Source of the DNA: Mytilus galloprovincialis
Lineage: Eukaryota; Mollusca; Bivalvia; Mytilida; Mytilidae
Length of the DNA: 64,000 nucleotides
Reading direction: 5' to 3'
Assembly (NCBI RefSeq): GCF_965363235.1
Contig: NC_134846.1
Coordinates: forward strand, 59,509,121 to 59,573,120
Both the position numbers and the translations under genes were made by a program. The notes under the pieces were generated by a model. It was given only the letters and a program-made list of their open reading frames with translations. It did not search any database and was not told the origin of the DNA. Shown here in pieces: positions 12,708 through 27,700 of the stretch (position 1 is its first letter; each line of letters begins with the position of its first letter).

Positions 12708-15700
12708 GTAAGCCTATGTATAACAAATATATGAGTATACTGATAAATGCCACATTTTAGTTTGTCTGGTGATAAGACAATTTTTAAAATATCGAAGTCA
12801 AGAAAATCCAGATAGGATAGTTTCAAATTGAATAATTAAACTATACGTTTTTTTCTTCCTGCTTCAGGAAAAGTATTGGTATTACATGTTTATTTTTCAT
12901 TGGCTAATTTTTGCAAAACTGCAGCAATACTGAAACACCACTGAGATTTATAGAAATGCACCCATGAGTCTATTTTTCTATGTGAGTTATCTTTGATGTA
13001 AATTTATTTTTATTTTCATATTAAATTCTAGAAATCAATTTCTTCAGGATGAGAAACTAAAAGTTATGAATAATTAAAAAAACCCAAGGAAAATAAACAT
13101 GTATTTGAAGTCAATAAGTCCTGACATCAGCTAACTCCTTCACCTAGTCAGCATGGGTTCCACTGATCAATGTATGTACTCAAAGATGAAAGTTTTTTTT
13201 TTGGTATGAATTTGTAATAACTAACATTAAAAATTAAATTGTCATAATAATTACATTCTTTAATGTTTGAAAAGAGTCTGACTAACTGCACAGTTCATAA
13301 TATGCTTCTCTAAAAATGTACTTAATTAGACATTTTATACAACCCCTGTCAAAGAATTCAGGATTATAACTAAATAAATCTGAAAAAAAATATGATTGTC
13401 TGGAAAACAGGATGAAAAAAGAATGCTTACATGTATGTTTTAGAGAATTAATGATTCAGAATATGTTTCCAGGAATTCAGGATAATGCTCCCACTCAAAC
13501 ATACACCAGTAATATTTTCTTGGTTTTTATGTTCTTAATTAAGAGTTGTAACTCTTATCTTTTATTTCAAAAACTTTACAAATATTACTGCTGTTCTAAG
13601 ATAATAAGTAAGTCAAATAAGGGAGTAAGACTTTTAAGAATTGTTCTGTGGAGGCTTGTATTCGAAAAGTAATAAGACAAATTTTATTGTTCATAAAATT
13701 GAATTTTTCTGAAAAGTAATTCAGACAACTATTACAGATGGACAATTTAAACACTTATCATCTAATGTTGTCCAAAAAAATTCAAGAAGAGAAAAGGATT
13801 TGACTTTTTGTTAAATACCCACAGCAATATATAAAATGTACTTGTACACTAATTTTTGGAAAGATTGGAACTTGTTCTTAATCTTTCCTTAGACACTGGC
13901 CTCCCTAACAGCACGACAGGTTAGCTACTATTACTAAATGTATTCACACTGAAATATAGTTCCCTATAGTTCTCATGTATGTGCACATAATATACATATA
14001 AACTGTAAAAAATAGGTATATTTTTGGAGCAGTTCATTCAAGAATGTATGTCATTAAGGTGTTTGATGGAAAGGATTTTTTAAAAACATATTGATTAGGT
14101 AATTGAGTATTGATACAATACTAGATGATTGACAACTGTCATTATCATCAACCATTCAGGGACAAGGTGGACCTCTAATTACAATGCCCCACCTCCTAAA
14201 CTGTCATAAACTGTCAATCAAATTGACCACATTACTTATCAACCTCAGTCTTGCATAATTATACCCAGCAGACACAACAACGTTGAATCAACATTGAATA
14301 AACGTCAGATTTCAACGTTGAATTCATGTTGAAAAGTAGTGTTGGATTGAAAATTGATATGACGTTGAAAACATAACGTTGTTTCAACGTCAGATTTCAA
14401 CGTTGAAAATAGGTTGAATTTTGGTTTAAATTTGGTCGAGGTTTGTTGAAAACAAGTCGATTGGTGGTTGAATTGTGGTTGTTGTATGTTGAAATCAGGT
14501 CGAATGTTGGTTGTTCTGTGGTAAGTGTATGTTGAAATCAGGTCGAATGTTGGTTGTTCTGTGGTATGTGTATGTTGAAATCAGGTCGAATATTGGTTGT
14601 TCTGTGGTCAGTGTATGTTGAAATCGGGTTGAATGTTGGTTGTTCTGTGGTCAGTGTATGTTGAAATCAGGTCGAATGTTTGTTGAACTGTGATCAGTGT
14701 ATGTTGAAAATAGGTTGGATGTGTGCCCAGGTAAACTTTTAATGTGGTAAATGTGGGGAATAGGATGTTGAACAATGGTTGAATTGAGCTTTTTCAACAG
14801 CTGAAATTATTACCCTTTATTATATCCATCAATGCCATTTTATGCGTAATGAAACTGTCGCACAACTATATGTTGGTGGTTGGTGTACATGTAGTTTGTA
14901 GTTCTGTTGGTATACATTTTTGTGCCTTCACTTTTCTTAATAGACATGATCTTGCTTTACCTATAACTATTATGTTCACACTCAAAATACGTTTGTGACA
15001 TAACACAATAGTTATATATCAAGTTACCCACATATGCCTCTTACAATGTCAAACAAACACAATTAATCTGATTACTTAATTTTATTTAAAAAAAATAGTC
15101 CATCTGCTAGACATTTTGTACTGTTGTTCCATATTGTGGTCTCTAATTTTTACATTCGAAACTTGTTACTACAGCATCTGCAACAGAAAAAAAAACATAT
15201 TGTACTATCTTTTACATAACTGGGTTAATTTCATTATGCAGCCCAAATAAAGAACTCTAGTGTCATATGAATGATACAGTTATTTCTTTAAATATTTATC
15301 AATAGCTATCATGACAGTTTTTTTTTTAACTTGAATTCAGATAGTAAATAATAAATCACTTTAATAAAAACAAACCTAAAGATTTTAGTAGACAAAGATA
15401 AAGGGCCAATTTAAAAGAAATTGTGACCAAAATCTCACACACTTTTATGTGAAAAAAAACCAATGGTGTATATTTCAATACTCACCTCTTATTATTTCAA
15501 TCGGCCAAGCTTGGACACCATAGGCATTATGCCTCATATTTATTCTTTTTTACCCGAGATGTACTTTACAGACATGGATTTTTTGGTAAGACATCATCTA
15601 AAAAGAATACGTTTATTTAATTACAGCATTTTCAAATTATTAATTCCCTCCTCAACTAATAAATAAACACGCTTACAACATTTGGACATCCAAAACCTTT

Positions 15701-18700
15701 CATTGGGGACTTTCTGATTTGAATTTTCCTCGGAGATCACTATAATCTATTGTTGTGATCTTACATTTTTTCAATAATTGGTTGAAAAACTTTAAGTCCA
15801 ATAATTATTATTGTAGCATTACGGGAAGTTTGTCCAGTCGGGAATCAAACATGATTCTGGAATCAGTGGCAGATCCTGAAATTTTCATAAGGGGTCCACT
15901 GACTTAATAATAGAGGGAAAAAAGGGGGGCTCAAGTCATGCTTCAGTGATTCATTATACAATCAACCAATTTTTCCCTCTCAAGGGGGACCACAAGCGTT
16001 GAGATTTTGACAGTCACTCATCTTGAGATACAATACTGCACCACAATCACCGAGATCTTGACAGTCACTCATCTTGAGAAACAGTACTGCACCACAAGCA
16101 CCGAGATCTTGACAGTCACTCATCTTGAGAAACAATACTGCACCACAAGCACCGAGATCTTGACAGTCACTCATCTTGAGATACAATACTGCACCACAAG
16201 CACCGAGATCTTGACAGTCACTCATCTTGAGAAACAATAATGCACCACAAGCACCAAGATCTTGACAGTCACTCATCTCGAGAAACAATATATGTCATAC
16301 TTTACATCTAATTTTTTCACGATCTTTCATCAATAGATACTTTCGGCATGTTTGCTAAACTTTGAAGATCTTTGAACCTGTGTTTACATTTTTCTTTAAA
16401 CTGCAATATATTCCAGTCTTTCGTGATACGTCTTAGAACGAAATTCATAACAGTGTGGTCGACAGTAAAACGTTTATTAGTAATTGTACTGAAAAGTTTA
16501 CCTTTAACTTGTTTGTCGTGGGCGATGATTGTATGCTCACTCAGTCTATCGGAGGCCTTCAAGTGGGGATTTAAATAATCATTTGTTACAAATTTTGATA
16601 CATAAAATGAAACTTTCTTTTCACAAATCATTTAAGGAATTTATTTTAAATAATTGTTATACCATCACTTACAACAGTTTCACTTTTAAGAATATTAATG
16701 TCCAGAGCTGATATCAATAAATAATAATAATAAAAAAAAAAGTTTATTCATGGTATAAAAAAAAAACAAAAAAACTTTTAAGTTAATAGGGACCCGCGTT
16801 ATTTCAGAAAATATCTTATTGATTAAGAGAACAAAAACTTCTACGTTGTGATCATTTAAGAGTGGCCTTCTATTTATTCAATGCTAACCATGTGGGTTTT
16901 GTTTTTTTTATATACCATAAATCGATTCGTTCATTCAGATATTTGTCAGTTTGCCTTGGTTCTTCAGGTCCAACACACAACTTCTCACGAAATTGGTATT
17001 TTTCTTACAAAAATTACATCCATGTGATGTATTCTTTTCATGGAGAATGAATGTTGCACCTTATTTTATTTGTTATTGGTTTTTTTTTGTGTGTATCATT
17101 GACGTATAAGACAACCCGAATCTTCTTTATTCAAATTTAAAACATACGAGATGACAATTATGACACAAAATAACTAAATTAAACTTACAGCAGAAGAAAG
17201 ATAATGAACATCGCTTTTATAGTCTTCTAAATATCGAAGACGCGTGGTCTTATTAAAAATGATGTAAATTTATAAAGGAAACAACAAACAAAATAGTTCG
17301 AATATTTATATTGGAAAAAGTAACGGTGTGTAAATCATAACAATTATTTTATTTCAATGAAAATCAAACTGTTGAATTTTTTACGCTGCGAGCAAATTTT
17401 TAATTTTGGTCGCATTTTGAAAATCAATAAATCTTGTATTCTTGTTGGAAGCTGCACTGTGTAGTTTATACCCGTTTTTTTTCAATGCCTCACAAATCCA
17501 ACACAGACAAAACAAATGGTAGGTTCAAGAAATATTTGATGCAAACTATACTTTATTGTAGCTTTAACATGGGTAGGCATTATATTCGTGATTATTTTTG
17601 CCCGAGCGATATCGAAAAACTATTATAAAAAGTGTCCTAGTTCAGTGAAAATGTACGTCATACTTATTTCCTAAACAAATAAATAAACAAACATTAATTA
17701 ACATACAACACTACCAAAGGCCAGAGACTCCTTACTTGTATGATTTTAAAAAAAAATGCATCTTTTTAAAACAGTCGAAAACCAAATTGTCTGTCCAATG
17801 GAAAAGTCGAAGCCCAAAAAAGATCAACAGTGCATTATAGAAACATAGAAGCTGGTTGCAAAAGTTGACGACAAGATCTATTTTATAACTTGAGTATGGC
17901 CTAATACTATTAACCTGAAATAAATATATTTATAGCAATTCCCTTGATACGAAAGATCTACATGTTGCCTTGGGCTTTTTTTTCCTTTTTTTTTTTGCTC
18001 TTTGGTTGGGTTTTTGTCTCAATGACAATTCAATTTTCATTCTTATCATAGATATAACTGCATAAAATAAGAATATGAAGTGTGATAGACAATCAGACAC
18101 ATTCTTTCCAGGGACCAACAGGCGTTATCAAGCTATAGGTCCCCGTATGGCCTTCGACCATTAGCAAAATACACACTTTATAGAATGAAAGCTCCAAGAG
18201 GTCTTGGGATGAAAAAAAAACAAACATAAAAGATGAGCGAGAAAAAAATAGGGATACCGCATGGAAATTGGAAAATGGTCCGCAACATTAATTTAGTCAA
18301 CTCACTTAGTTGAAATTAAAGACCCGGCGAATTTTAGCCTTTTGCAATGGATGTGATGTATCATGTTTAAAAAAAATCATGGTTTGTTTGGACATTTTTA
18401 TAAATCAAGTCTTGTTTTTAAATTATTTGCAAGTAAGTTTTAAGTCATGAACAAATAATCACTCACAGAAAGACGTCAAATCCATCAACAAAAGAAAAAA
18501 ATTAATAGACGACCGACAACGCACAGAATATCATGTATGTGTTCCGTACCATATGAGTATTTGGACCATACGCATATATCATGACCATAAGGGTATACTA
18601 ATATGGTCCAACCATACACGTATGGTCCAAATACTCATAAGGTCCGGAACATATTTTATTTGCGATCACAAATGCACGAAGACGTCCATTTCTATGTAAA

Positions 18701-21700
18701 TTGGGTCGATTTTTTTATATAGATAAGATGAATGCGTTTCTGTTGCCAAGTGTTTTTCACAAGTATAGTAGCAGTATAGCAGAACGGTTTAAGTTTCCTA
18801 TATACACCAAATGATACATTTTGCCAATACAATAACGAAAATGCATGCAAATTTCACAAGGTTTAATCCAAATAGCTTTCTTACTATCCAATAACTTTCA
18901 AGTACGAAAAAGACAGGGCAGAAGTATATTTTGTCTTTATGTTTCGTATTTGCACAACTTTTGAAAGTGGATTATGCATTCGTTCTAAAATGAAATTAGA
19001 CCAGATAAAAGTTAAAAGATTACATAACTCGACAATCGCAATTGTTAAATCCGAAAAAGATAATCAATCAATACATGCATTCAGTAAGTCATTCTTTTTT
19101 CTGAAAGAACATGGCTTTGCGATATTTTATTATGAAATTGATTGTCGAAACATAACAAAAACACAAGTAAAGGACGTTTAATTAATCAATATAAATCAAA
19201 ACACAAATTCCTGATTAGTATTTCGAATTATTTTATATAGGCGTTGAGAACCTTTGGTGACCCCACGGTTTAAATGTTTATATTAAGGACGTCGTGAGCA
19301 ATGGGCGTTATAGACGAACGTTCACCTAATCTGTCCCAGTCAATGGGATATTAAAGTGCGCCAATCAATGTCCATAGCCACACTGTTATGAATTCGATAC
19401 TATTTAATTTTCATTTGAATGCATATGGATTAAGTTTAGACATTAAAAATAAAAGAATATTTGTTTTATTTCCTTGACATTTTTTGTGCTGTAATAATTC
19501 AATACGGTCAATTGATAAAGCATCTAATAGTATTTAGACGTTATCATATCTCGAATATCATACAGACCACTTTGAAAATGGACAGATCATTGTGTATTAA
19601 TTTGTTATGGTCACACATGTTTCTTATCTGCCGTATTGCTTCATTGATAAATCCTCGGAATACATGCTGTGAGTGACATCTATTCTGACCCAGAGAAAAG
19701 AATTTGTTTGTTTTGAATGTGTTGCAAGGTCAAGAATGCCATGTGTTGTAAATCTTTGACTTGTAATTATATCAGCATATAAAACATGTAAAAGAACTAG
19801 TATGAGATCGCATAGGTGAACTTCAATAATTATATATTATTATTTGCCAGACGAATATATTTTTTTTTCAATTTCAACCGATGTTCCATGATATATTATG
19901 ACTCCGCGCCCTCTCAGTATCTGCAATGATAGAATTCTTTGCCATACGCTTTTGCTTTAAATTACCAAATCAATTTTTATAAAATCACTCTCCCTTTTCA
20001 AGTCTTAACATAATAAGTTGCCGCACCCAATCAATGTACAAATATATCTTAAGATCAACCTTGCTGTTCCCCGAGACTACAAACACATGTGTGTATAATT
20101 ATAAATTATATCTGACCTGCTTAAATCACTATACTCATATCATGCATATAATTACGGTAAACGCTACACTATTGTATATCTTAAATTATCATATAACTAT
20201 CATTAAATTAAACAAGAAATGAATATTATACTTACTTTACACTGCTGAGAGCAACTGATGTGGTAATCAAATTGGCGCAAATAAATTCAAAATGTCGGTC
20301 TTCTACGCATGTGCCAATCAGAAAAAGATATCCGTTTCAAGTAATTATAATAATTATAATAATTTTATCGCAATTTAAAGATTAATTTATATATGAAACA
20401 GTAATCATTGAATATTCAAAAACATCATTAAGCAAATAAAAAATTCATCATTTAAGCAAAAAGGGAAATACACAAAATTTGGTTCAATCTCATCTTGAAG
20501 TTGAAATTTTGGTCGACCCTTAAAGTCATCAACCTTAACTAAACCGTTTATCAACGTTATATTTTCAACCAATTAAAGCATTGAAAGCATCAACTCAAAT
20601 TCAATGTTGATTCAACGTTGGCAGTTCAACGTTGAACATTTTAACCACAAATCAACGTTGATTCAACAACGTGATTTAAACGTTGATAGAATTGACGTTG
20701 ATACAACGTTGATTTTACGTTGATCAACGCTACAACCAAATTTCAACATATTTTCAACGTTGGTTCAACGTTGTGTGCCTGCTGGGTACAGACCCTATTG
20801 CATCTATGCTTCAATATACATCCCAATAAACAAATATCAATAAATATTTGACCTCATAATTGAATACACAAATGAAATGTATATATTAGATGTTTCATAT
20901 ATAAATGATATAAGGATGATAGATTTATTTAATGCCTATTACTTTTGATCTACATTACAAAAAGTGAATCTGTAAATTATGTCTGAAAGATAAAAGATTA
21001 ATTAAGGATTAACAAGATCTTTAAAAAAATTGAAATATAAATATAACTATGAATATATAAAAGGTATTGAAGTAAGGCCTATGATTTACTTGATAAATTT
21101 CCAATAATCATCTGCAATTGATCAACAATTTAGGTTAGTTCACTTATTATTATTTTTATCAGTAATTGGCTTGAAACAGTTTTAAAATTTTAAAAGTTTT
21201 GATTATAACAAACCATTTTTTTATTAGTTTATTCCCCATCAATCATGTCTCTTTTAGTCATTTGAATTTTTATAAGAAGTGAAGATATACTTTTGCAATC
21301 AAGAAAAAATCCGCATTTCAATAAAATAAGTTTTTTAATTTGTTTACTTTGAAATAGTACATTTTCAATGCCCTGTTCTGAAAAAATATAAATTGATCAA
21401 AAGGCACTCTACAACTTTTAATCTTCAATGTCATACAAAATGTATAACCTATGTTTTAACTTACAAAATGCCCCAAAACAACATTTTTAGATTTTTTTTG
21501 TTGACACTTTAAAGTTCTTAGCTTATGTCTTATATGAGTAGTTGGTAACATTTACCAGAAGAATTTTCAGCAATACTAAGTGCTTTATTTATGGTCTTTT
21601 GTCCCCACCATACCTTTATATGAAATTATCCAAACTTCTCTTCCAATCTTTCCATAAATGATATCCATCACTTTGATTATGTACAGGTACTCTTTCTGAC

Positions 21701-24700
21701 TTTAATTTGACACATTCTTTGAACATCAAAGTTAAAACAAATATACCCAAATCAGATATAAGTTTCTGTCTTTTTATGCCCCATTTATGGGCATTATGTT
21801 TTCTGGTCTGTGCGTCTGTTTGTTTGTCTGTTCGTCTGTCAGTTCGTCCGTCTGTCCCGTTTCTGAATCAGGTTGATGTTTTTGGTCGAAGTAGTTTTTT
21901 ATATAATTGAAGTCTAATCGACTTGAAACTTAGTACACATGTTCTTTATGATATGATCTTTCTAATTTTAATGCCAAATTAGAGATTTGACCCCATTTTC
22001 GCTGTCCACTGAACATAGAAAATGATAGTGTGGATGAGGCATCCGTGTACTGGGGACACATTCTTGTTTTGTCTATAAATTAATTGTTCTGTCAAATATA
22101 TAAAAGAAAGTTGAGTAGATCATGATCTGCATGTAGTACATGTACTGAGAATAAAAATGTTTTATTGGAAATCAATATGTTCTCTGTATCAAAGGTTAAA
22201 AAAACATGTACCTAAGGCCAGAAATTGTTGTAAGAAAGGTTTTAAAAAGGATTATTATATTCTGTATGTAATACAGCATGTACTAATAATGTTTGAATTG
22301 AAACATATTACAATATATCATAGTGTTATTGCACGTATATTGATGAATATTGTCGAAAGTAGAATAATACATGTGAGCGACTAAACATTGTTCTGTTAAA
22401 GTCATGTTGCCAATTTCAAAGCTATAGTGCATGGCATAATTACATGCCTGTTGATTGTGCATGCTGAGTGAAAAATTGAGATTTGAAATTAAAGAAAAGG
22501 ATTGAATCCACTAACTCTTATAATGAGATATAAACTTTATTACCACTAATACAGAAATCCTATCTATTTGGACTTGGGATCTATTTGCTGAGGGACTGTA
22601 ATTCCCAGAGGATATTACTGACCAAATAGTACTTTGGTAATGGCATGAACATAAAGATATGGCACTCACACCACATCTTCCTGTATCTATTGTTTTATGG
22701 AAATTTATTTTTCTAAAACTTAAACATCATTTTAAAATGAGGAATGCATAGGTCTGACTACTTGTCACTATATGATTCATTGTTACTTGCTAGATTTTCA
22801 GTGGCAAATATTTCATGCATGTTAAGAACAGTCAAAGAGATTTTGGAAAAAAAAACATTTGAGTTTTGAAGATGGCAATATTTTTTATACCCCCACTTTT
22901 AGTATACTGCATCCACTTTGTCCTTTTATCTGGTTGTCTTTTCATTCATTCTTCTGTCCAAAACCTGGTCAGAGAATTTGTATATATATATATATATGTG
23001 TATACACTGTATAATAAAAACCAATTTTGATATCTGCCTGGGCACAGGACGTTTGCACTTTTTTATCTGTAAAACGATGGGACATTTGTGCTTCAAGTAC
23101 TATGGACATTTGCGTTTTAAATTTTGATTCACCTGTATTAAATTGACCGGACATTTGCACTTTTTACCTATGGTCGTCCACCTGTAATTTTAATGAGAAG
23201 TAATAGTACGTAGATGAATAACTTAAATTTGTTATTAAGACAAATGGTGCAGAATCCTTCCATGCCCACTTCAATGAACAGTTCTACTCACTCATTCTGC
23301 TATCTTTTAACAACAGTTGGTGAATTACATTAACATTTGTTATATTGATGAACATGCACCCCAGAATTGAGAAACATGATTTTTTGAAATATAGGCGAAA
23401 TATCAGTAAGAACAGATAACAAGAGACAATTTTTTTTCAGTACTTGGGCTTCAGATATCAAGCAAAAACAGAATGTTTTCTTTAATTAGTTTTAGCTGTA
23501 TATAAACTTTTAAACATATATCAATGTGCTATATAATGTGCTATGCAATGATTTTTATACCCCACGCAACGAAGTTGCAGAGGGTATAATGTTTTTGACC
23601 CGTCCGTCCGTCCGTCAGTCCTGTTTCTTGTCATCGCAACTCCTCTCAAACCACACAACAGAATTTCACGAAACCTTTTCAGATAATAAGGACATACTAT
23701 GTAGTTGTGCATATCGACGGGAAATTGCGATTCAATTTTTTTTCTAGGAGTTACGCCCCTTTGAACTTATTTACTTTAATGTACTACTGCAACAGTTTGT
23801 CATCGCAACTCCTCTCAAACCACACAACAGAATTTCACGAAACCTTTTCAGACAATAAGGACATACTATGTAGTTGTGCATATCGACAGGAAATTGCGAT
23901 TCAATTTTTTTTCTAGGAGTTACGCCCCTTTGAACTTATTTACTTCAATGTACTACTGCAACAGTTTGTCATCGCAACTACTCTGAAACTACACAACAGA
24001 ATTTCATGAAACCTTTTCAGATAATAAGGACATACTATGCAGTTGTGCATATCGACGGGAAATTACGATTCAATTTTATTTCTAGGAGTTACGCCCCTTT
24101 GAACTTATTTGCTTCAATGTACTTCTGCAACAGTTTGTCATCTCAACTCCTCTGAAAACACACAACAGAATTTCATGGAATTTTGTAGATAATAAGGACA
24201 TACTATGTAGATGTGTATATTGACAGGAAATTATTATTCAATATTTTTTCTTATACAATTTTTTTTTCTTATACTTATTTAATTTCTCCAATGACAATGT
24301 GGGGACGTGGGGTATGTGAGCGTGCTCACTAAGGTTCTTTAATTAAACTTTTAACTCTGCCAGGTCAAACCTGCCAGTCCTAAGCCCAAATAAAATGGGA
24401 TAGTAATAAAAACCAAATATTGCAAAAGCGTAAATGTCCTATGTAAAAAGCGCAAATGTCCTATGATTTGAAGCGCAAGTGTCCAAAAATAAAAGCGAAA
24501 ATGTCCTATGAAAAAGCGCAAACGTCCTGCGCCGATCTGCCTATAGCTAGAAGTCACTTTCTCAGTTTGAGAATACTTTTAATCCTTTTTAAACCCACTA
24601 ACGATTGATTTTTCATCGCTGTTCTTCTTTATAAGGAAATGATTTGACATTTAGTCTGGAATTATAGTATGATGAGCTGTACTGGTAAGCTATTTTCAGA

Positions 24701-27700
24701 TTACCTTGGCAGTTACTTCCTGTTTAATGAGACTTTGAATTTTTATGATTCCTACTGAGCATGAAATTTTGGTATCACATTTCTAAACTTTTGAATTTAT
24801 ATTTAGTATAGACTATTATTATGATGAGTTGTACCATGTAGATGAATACCAGTGCGATTTTCAGGTCTGTTATAATAGTATTTATGATTTTTCTTTCTTT
24901 CAGAAATCCTCCTGGATTTGCTTTCATGGTATACAAATATTCAGATGATGCAGAAAAATGTGTACAAAGACTCCATGGAAGGTAAATAGAAAGGCCAGAC
25001 AATAAGTACAGAATTCTGTCTTTCTTATCGTAAATATTATTTTAGTATGTAGCGTATACATAAAGGAAAATGTAGATTATGTGATGGATACAAAAAATGT
25101 TTATTTCAAATTATTGATATTTAATGTCTGCTTTGTTCATTTCAGTAATAGACAGTAAACAGGTAAACATAAAAGTTCTAAAGATATATGATTTATAGAA
25201 CTGATAACCTTTATAATAGTCTGGTAAATTGATTGAAATATAAAGAAAAGATTTCTTCAGGGTATGTTCATGAATTTATTGTGATCAATTATTTACTTTC
25301 AGTGACCTGGTTTTTCTTTAAGTAATCCAGTTAAGTTACTTCCATATCTATGATATTTTAACAAGTTTCTATTGGCTGACTAGTACTGCTTTTACGAGAT
25401 GTAACATTTCCATGTGAAGCTGATGTTAAAGTATAGATTGTTGCCCATACTAGTATATCTTCCACCAGTTTTGGTCAAACTTTTAAAGTGTACCAATTTT
25501 AAAAGAAAAGTTTTATATATAAGGCCATATTAGTTTGTTTTGTTAGTTTTCTTGATAAATTATAAGCCAAGGAAAAAGAGGGTATAGATTTTCTTTCATT
25601 CTTTAAATTTCATTAACTAACTTTGTACTTTGACCTATAATGGTTTACTTTTATAAATTGTTACTTAGATGAAAGTTGTCTCATTGGCACTCGTACCATA
25701 TCTTCCTATATCTATTTTTAAAACACACTTCTAGAAAATGCAAAAAACTATAACCCATCATATCAAGACCCCCCTTTTCCAGCACCCCCTTGACAGAATG
25801 AGTTTTAGAATATTAAATACGACATATAATTAACATGAAAAGTTTATCTTATGGTATTGAGTAGAAAAGATTATTGAAGTAACAGCTTGTATGTAATCAG
25901 CATTGTCCTTATAATAAAGAAGACAGAAACATCTTGTCCCATCTATTGTATTGTTTATGAAAAATTGTTCATTTTATTGATTTTCTTAGTTTATTACATG
26001 TTTCTGTCAATAAAAAATAATCCATTGAATGTTTAAATATTCAATCATGTATAGGATTTTTTTTGTAATGAACGATGTAGTTTACTGAGATTTTTAGTCA
26101 ATCTATATCTATATATATCATGTATATAGTGTTACCTAGTAAAAATCATTACAGTACAGTCAAGGATTTGTATAATAACCCTTGGTACAATGTACAATTT
26201 ACTTTGTAATTTTTTTTTTTCTAGATTTTAAATTGAAACTGAATTTGTTTTGCCAATTCTGAGATTTCTGGAAAACCAATATTTATATAGTTATGACAAT
26301 TTCGAAAAAGTAAGAGATGAAAGTCGGTGTAATCCAGACAAAGTTATATTTGCCACGATAACATTTCAATCTCCAAATACAAATGAAGTCTCTGAAAAGT
26401 ATAAGGACTTTGTTTGGGATTATATTTTATCGCTATTTTGTGCATTTTTCCTTTGATCTTTTTTTGTGATAATTTTTCATATCATTCTACTCGCTTGAGA
26501 TGGAAAATTATCGCTAGAAACTAAGCAGGCACGTGGCGTTGCTAACGAAATTGACATAAAATTGACAACGTCGTCATAGGTAAAATAGCGATAAACAGAT
26601 TATCATTGATCATCTCAACTCGATTGCCGTCCTGGCTCAAGCGAGAAAATCAATCTCGTTGAGATGATCAACGATAATCTATAAATATTATGAAGTAAAT
26701 TCAGAAATAATTGTGAGGTTCTTATTAATGCCAATAATGAGACTGATTAAGAATCACAAAAATAAGAAGTTGCATCCAGATATCTGATGTATACAAGTAT
26801 ATAAAGATTTTTCTTAAATCACAATAATTAATCTAGTATTATTGTCCATTCTTCACAAATCACAATTCATTTTTGTCGAGCCTACGACTTTCTTCGAAAA
26901 AGCGAGACATAGCAATCCTACATTGCGGCGGCGGTGGCAGCAGCGTCCACAAATATTCACCCTGTGGTTAAAGTTTTTGTCGAGCCTGCAACTTTTGTTG
27001 CAGAAAGCTCGACATAGGGATAGTGATCCGGCGGCGGCGGCGGCGGTGTTAGCTAACTTCTTAAAAGCTTTATATTTTAGAAGGTGGAAGACCTGGATGC
27101 TTCATACTTTGTATATAGATGCCTCATGTTACGAAGTTTCCGTCAGTCGCATGTCCAATTTCCTTGACCTCATTTTCATGGTTCAGTGACCACTTGAAAA
27201 AAAAGTTCAAATTTTTTGTAATGTTGAATTCTCTCTTATTATAAGTAATAGGATAACTATATTTCATATGTGCGTACCTTGCAAGGTCTTCATGTCTGTC
27301 AGACAGTTTTCACTTGACCTCGACCTCATTTCATGGATCAGTGAACAAGGTTAAGTTTTGGTGGTCAAGTCCATATCTCAGATACTATAAGCAATAGGGC
27401 TAGTATATTCGGTGTATGGAAGGACTGTAAGGTGTACATGTCCAACTGGCAGGTGTCATCTGACCTTGACCTCATTTTCATGGTTCAGTGGTTATAGTTA
27501 AATTTTTGTGTTTTGGTCTGTTTTTCTCATACTATATGCAGTAGGTCTACTATATTTGTTGTATGGAATGATTGTAAGGTGTACATGTCTAGCGGGCAGA
27601 TGTCATGTGACCTTGACCTCATTTTCATGGTTCAGTGGTCAATGTTAAGTTTTTGAGTTTTGGTCTTTTTATCTAATACTCTATGCTATAGGTCAACTAT

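Larger units (their letters stand above)
14262..20788. mobile_element. 6.5-kb DNA transposon with CCCAGCAG TIRs and TA duplication
   Basis: The left end CCCAGCAGACACAACAACG (from 14264) and the right end CGTTGTGTGCCTGCTGGG (to 20786) are inverted repeats, flanked by TA at 14262-14263 and 20787-20788. Both ends continue into several hundred bp of subterminal repeats built on TTCAACGTTGA motifs. The interior holds a 43-bp tandem array, a 51-bp minisatellite, a 115-bp hairpin and a 104-aa minus-strand frame (16317-16631). I see no recognisable transposase, so it looks non-autonomous or decayed. The family is uncertain (TA-duplicating cut-and-paste element; ISL2EU-like is one possibility). Confidence 0.7.

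Noticed and set aside
15989-16292. Possible CRISPR array
   Set aside because: The 51-bp units are contiguous with no unique spacers, in a eukaryotic intron. This is a minisatellite; the 43-bp and 76-bp arrays were rejected for the same reason.
23521-23916. Repeated frames with an SSQLLSNHTTEFHETF segment
   Set aside because: Produced by the 169-bp units of the P3 element.
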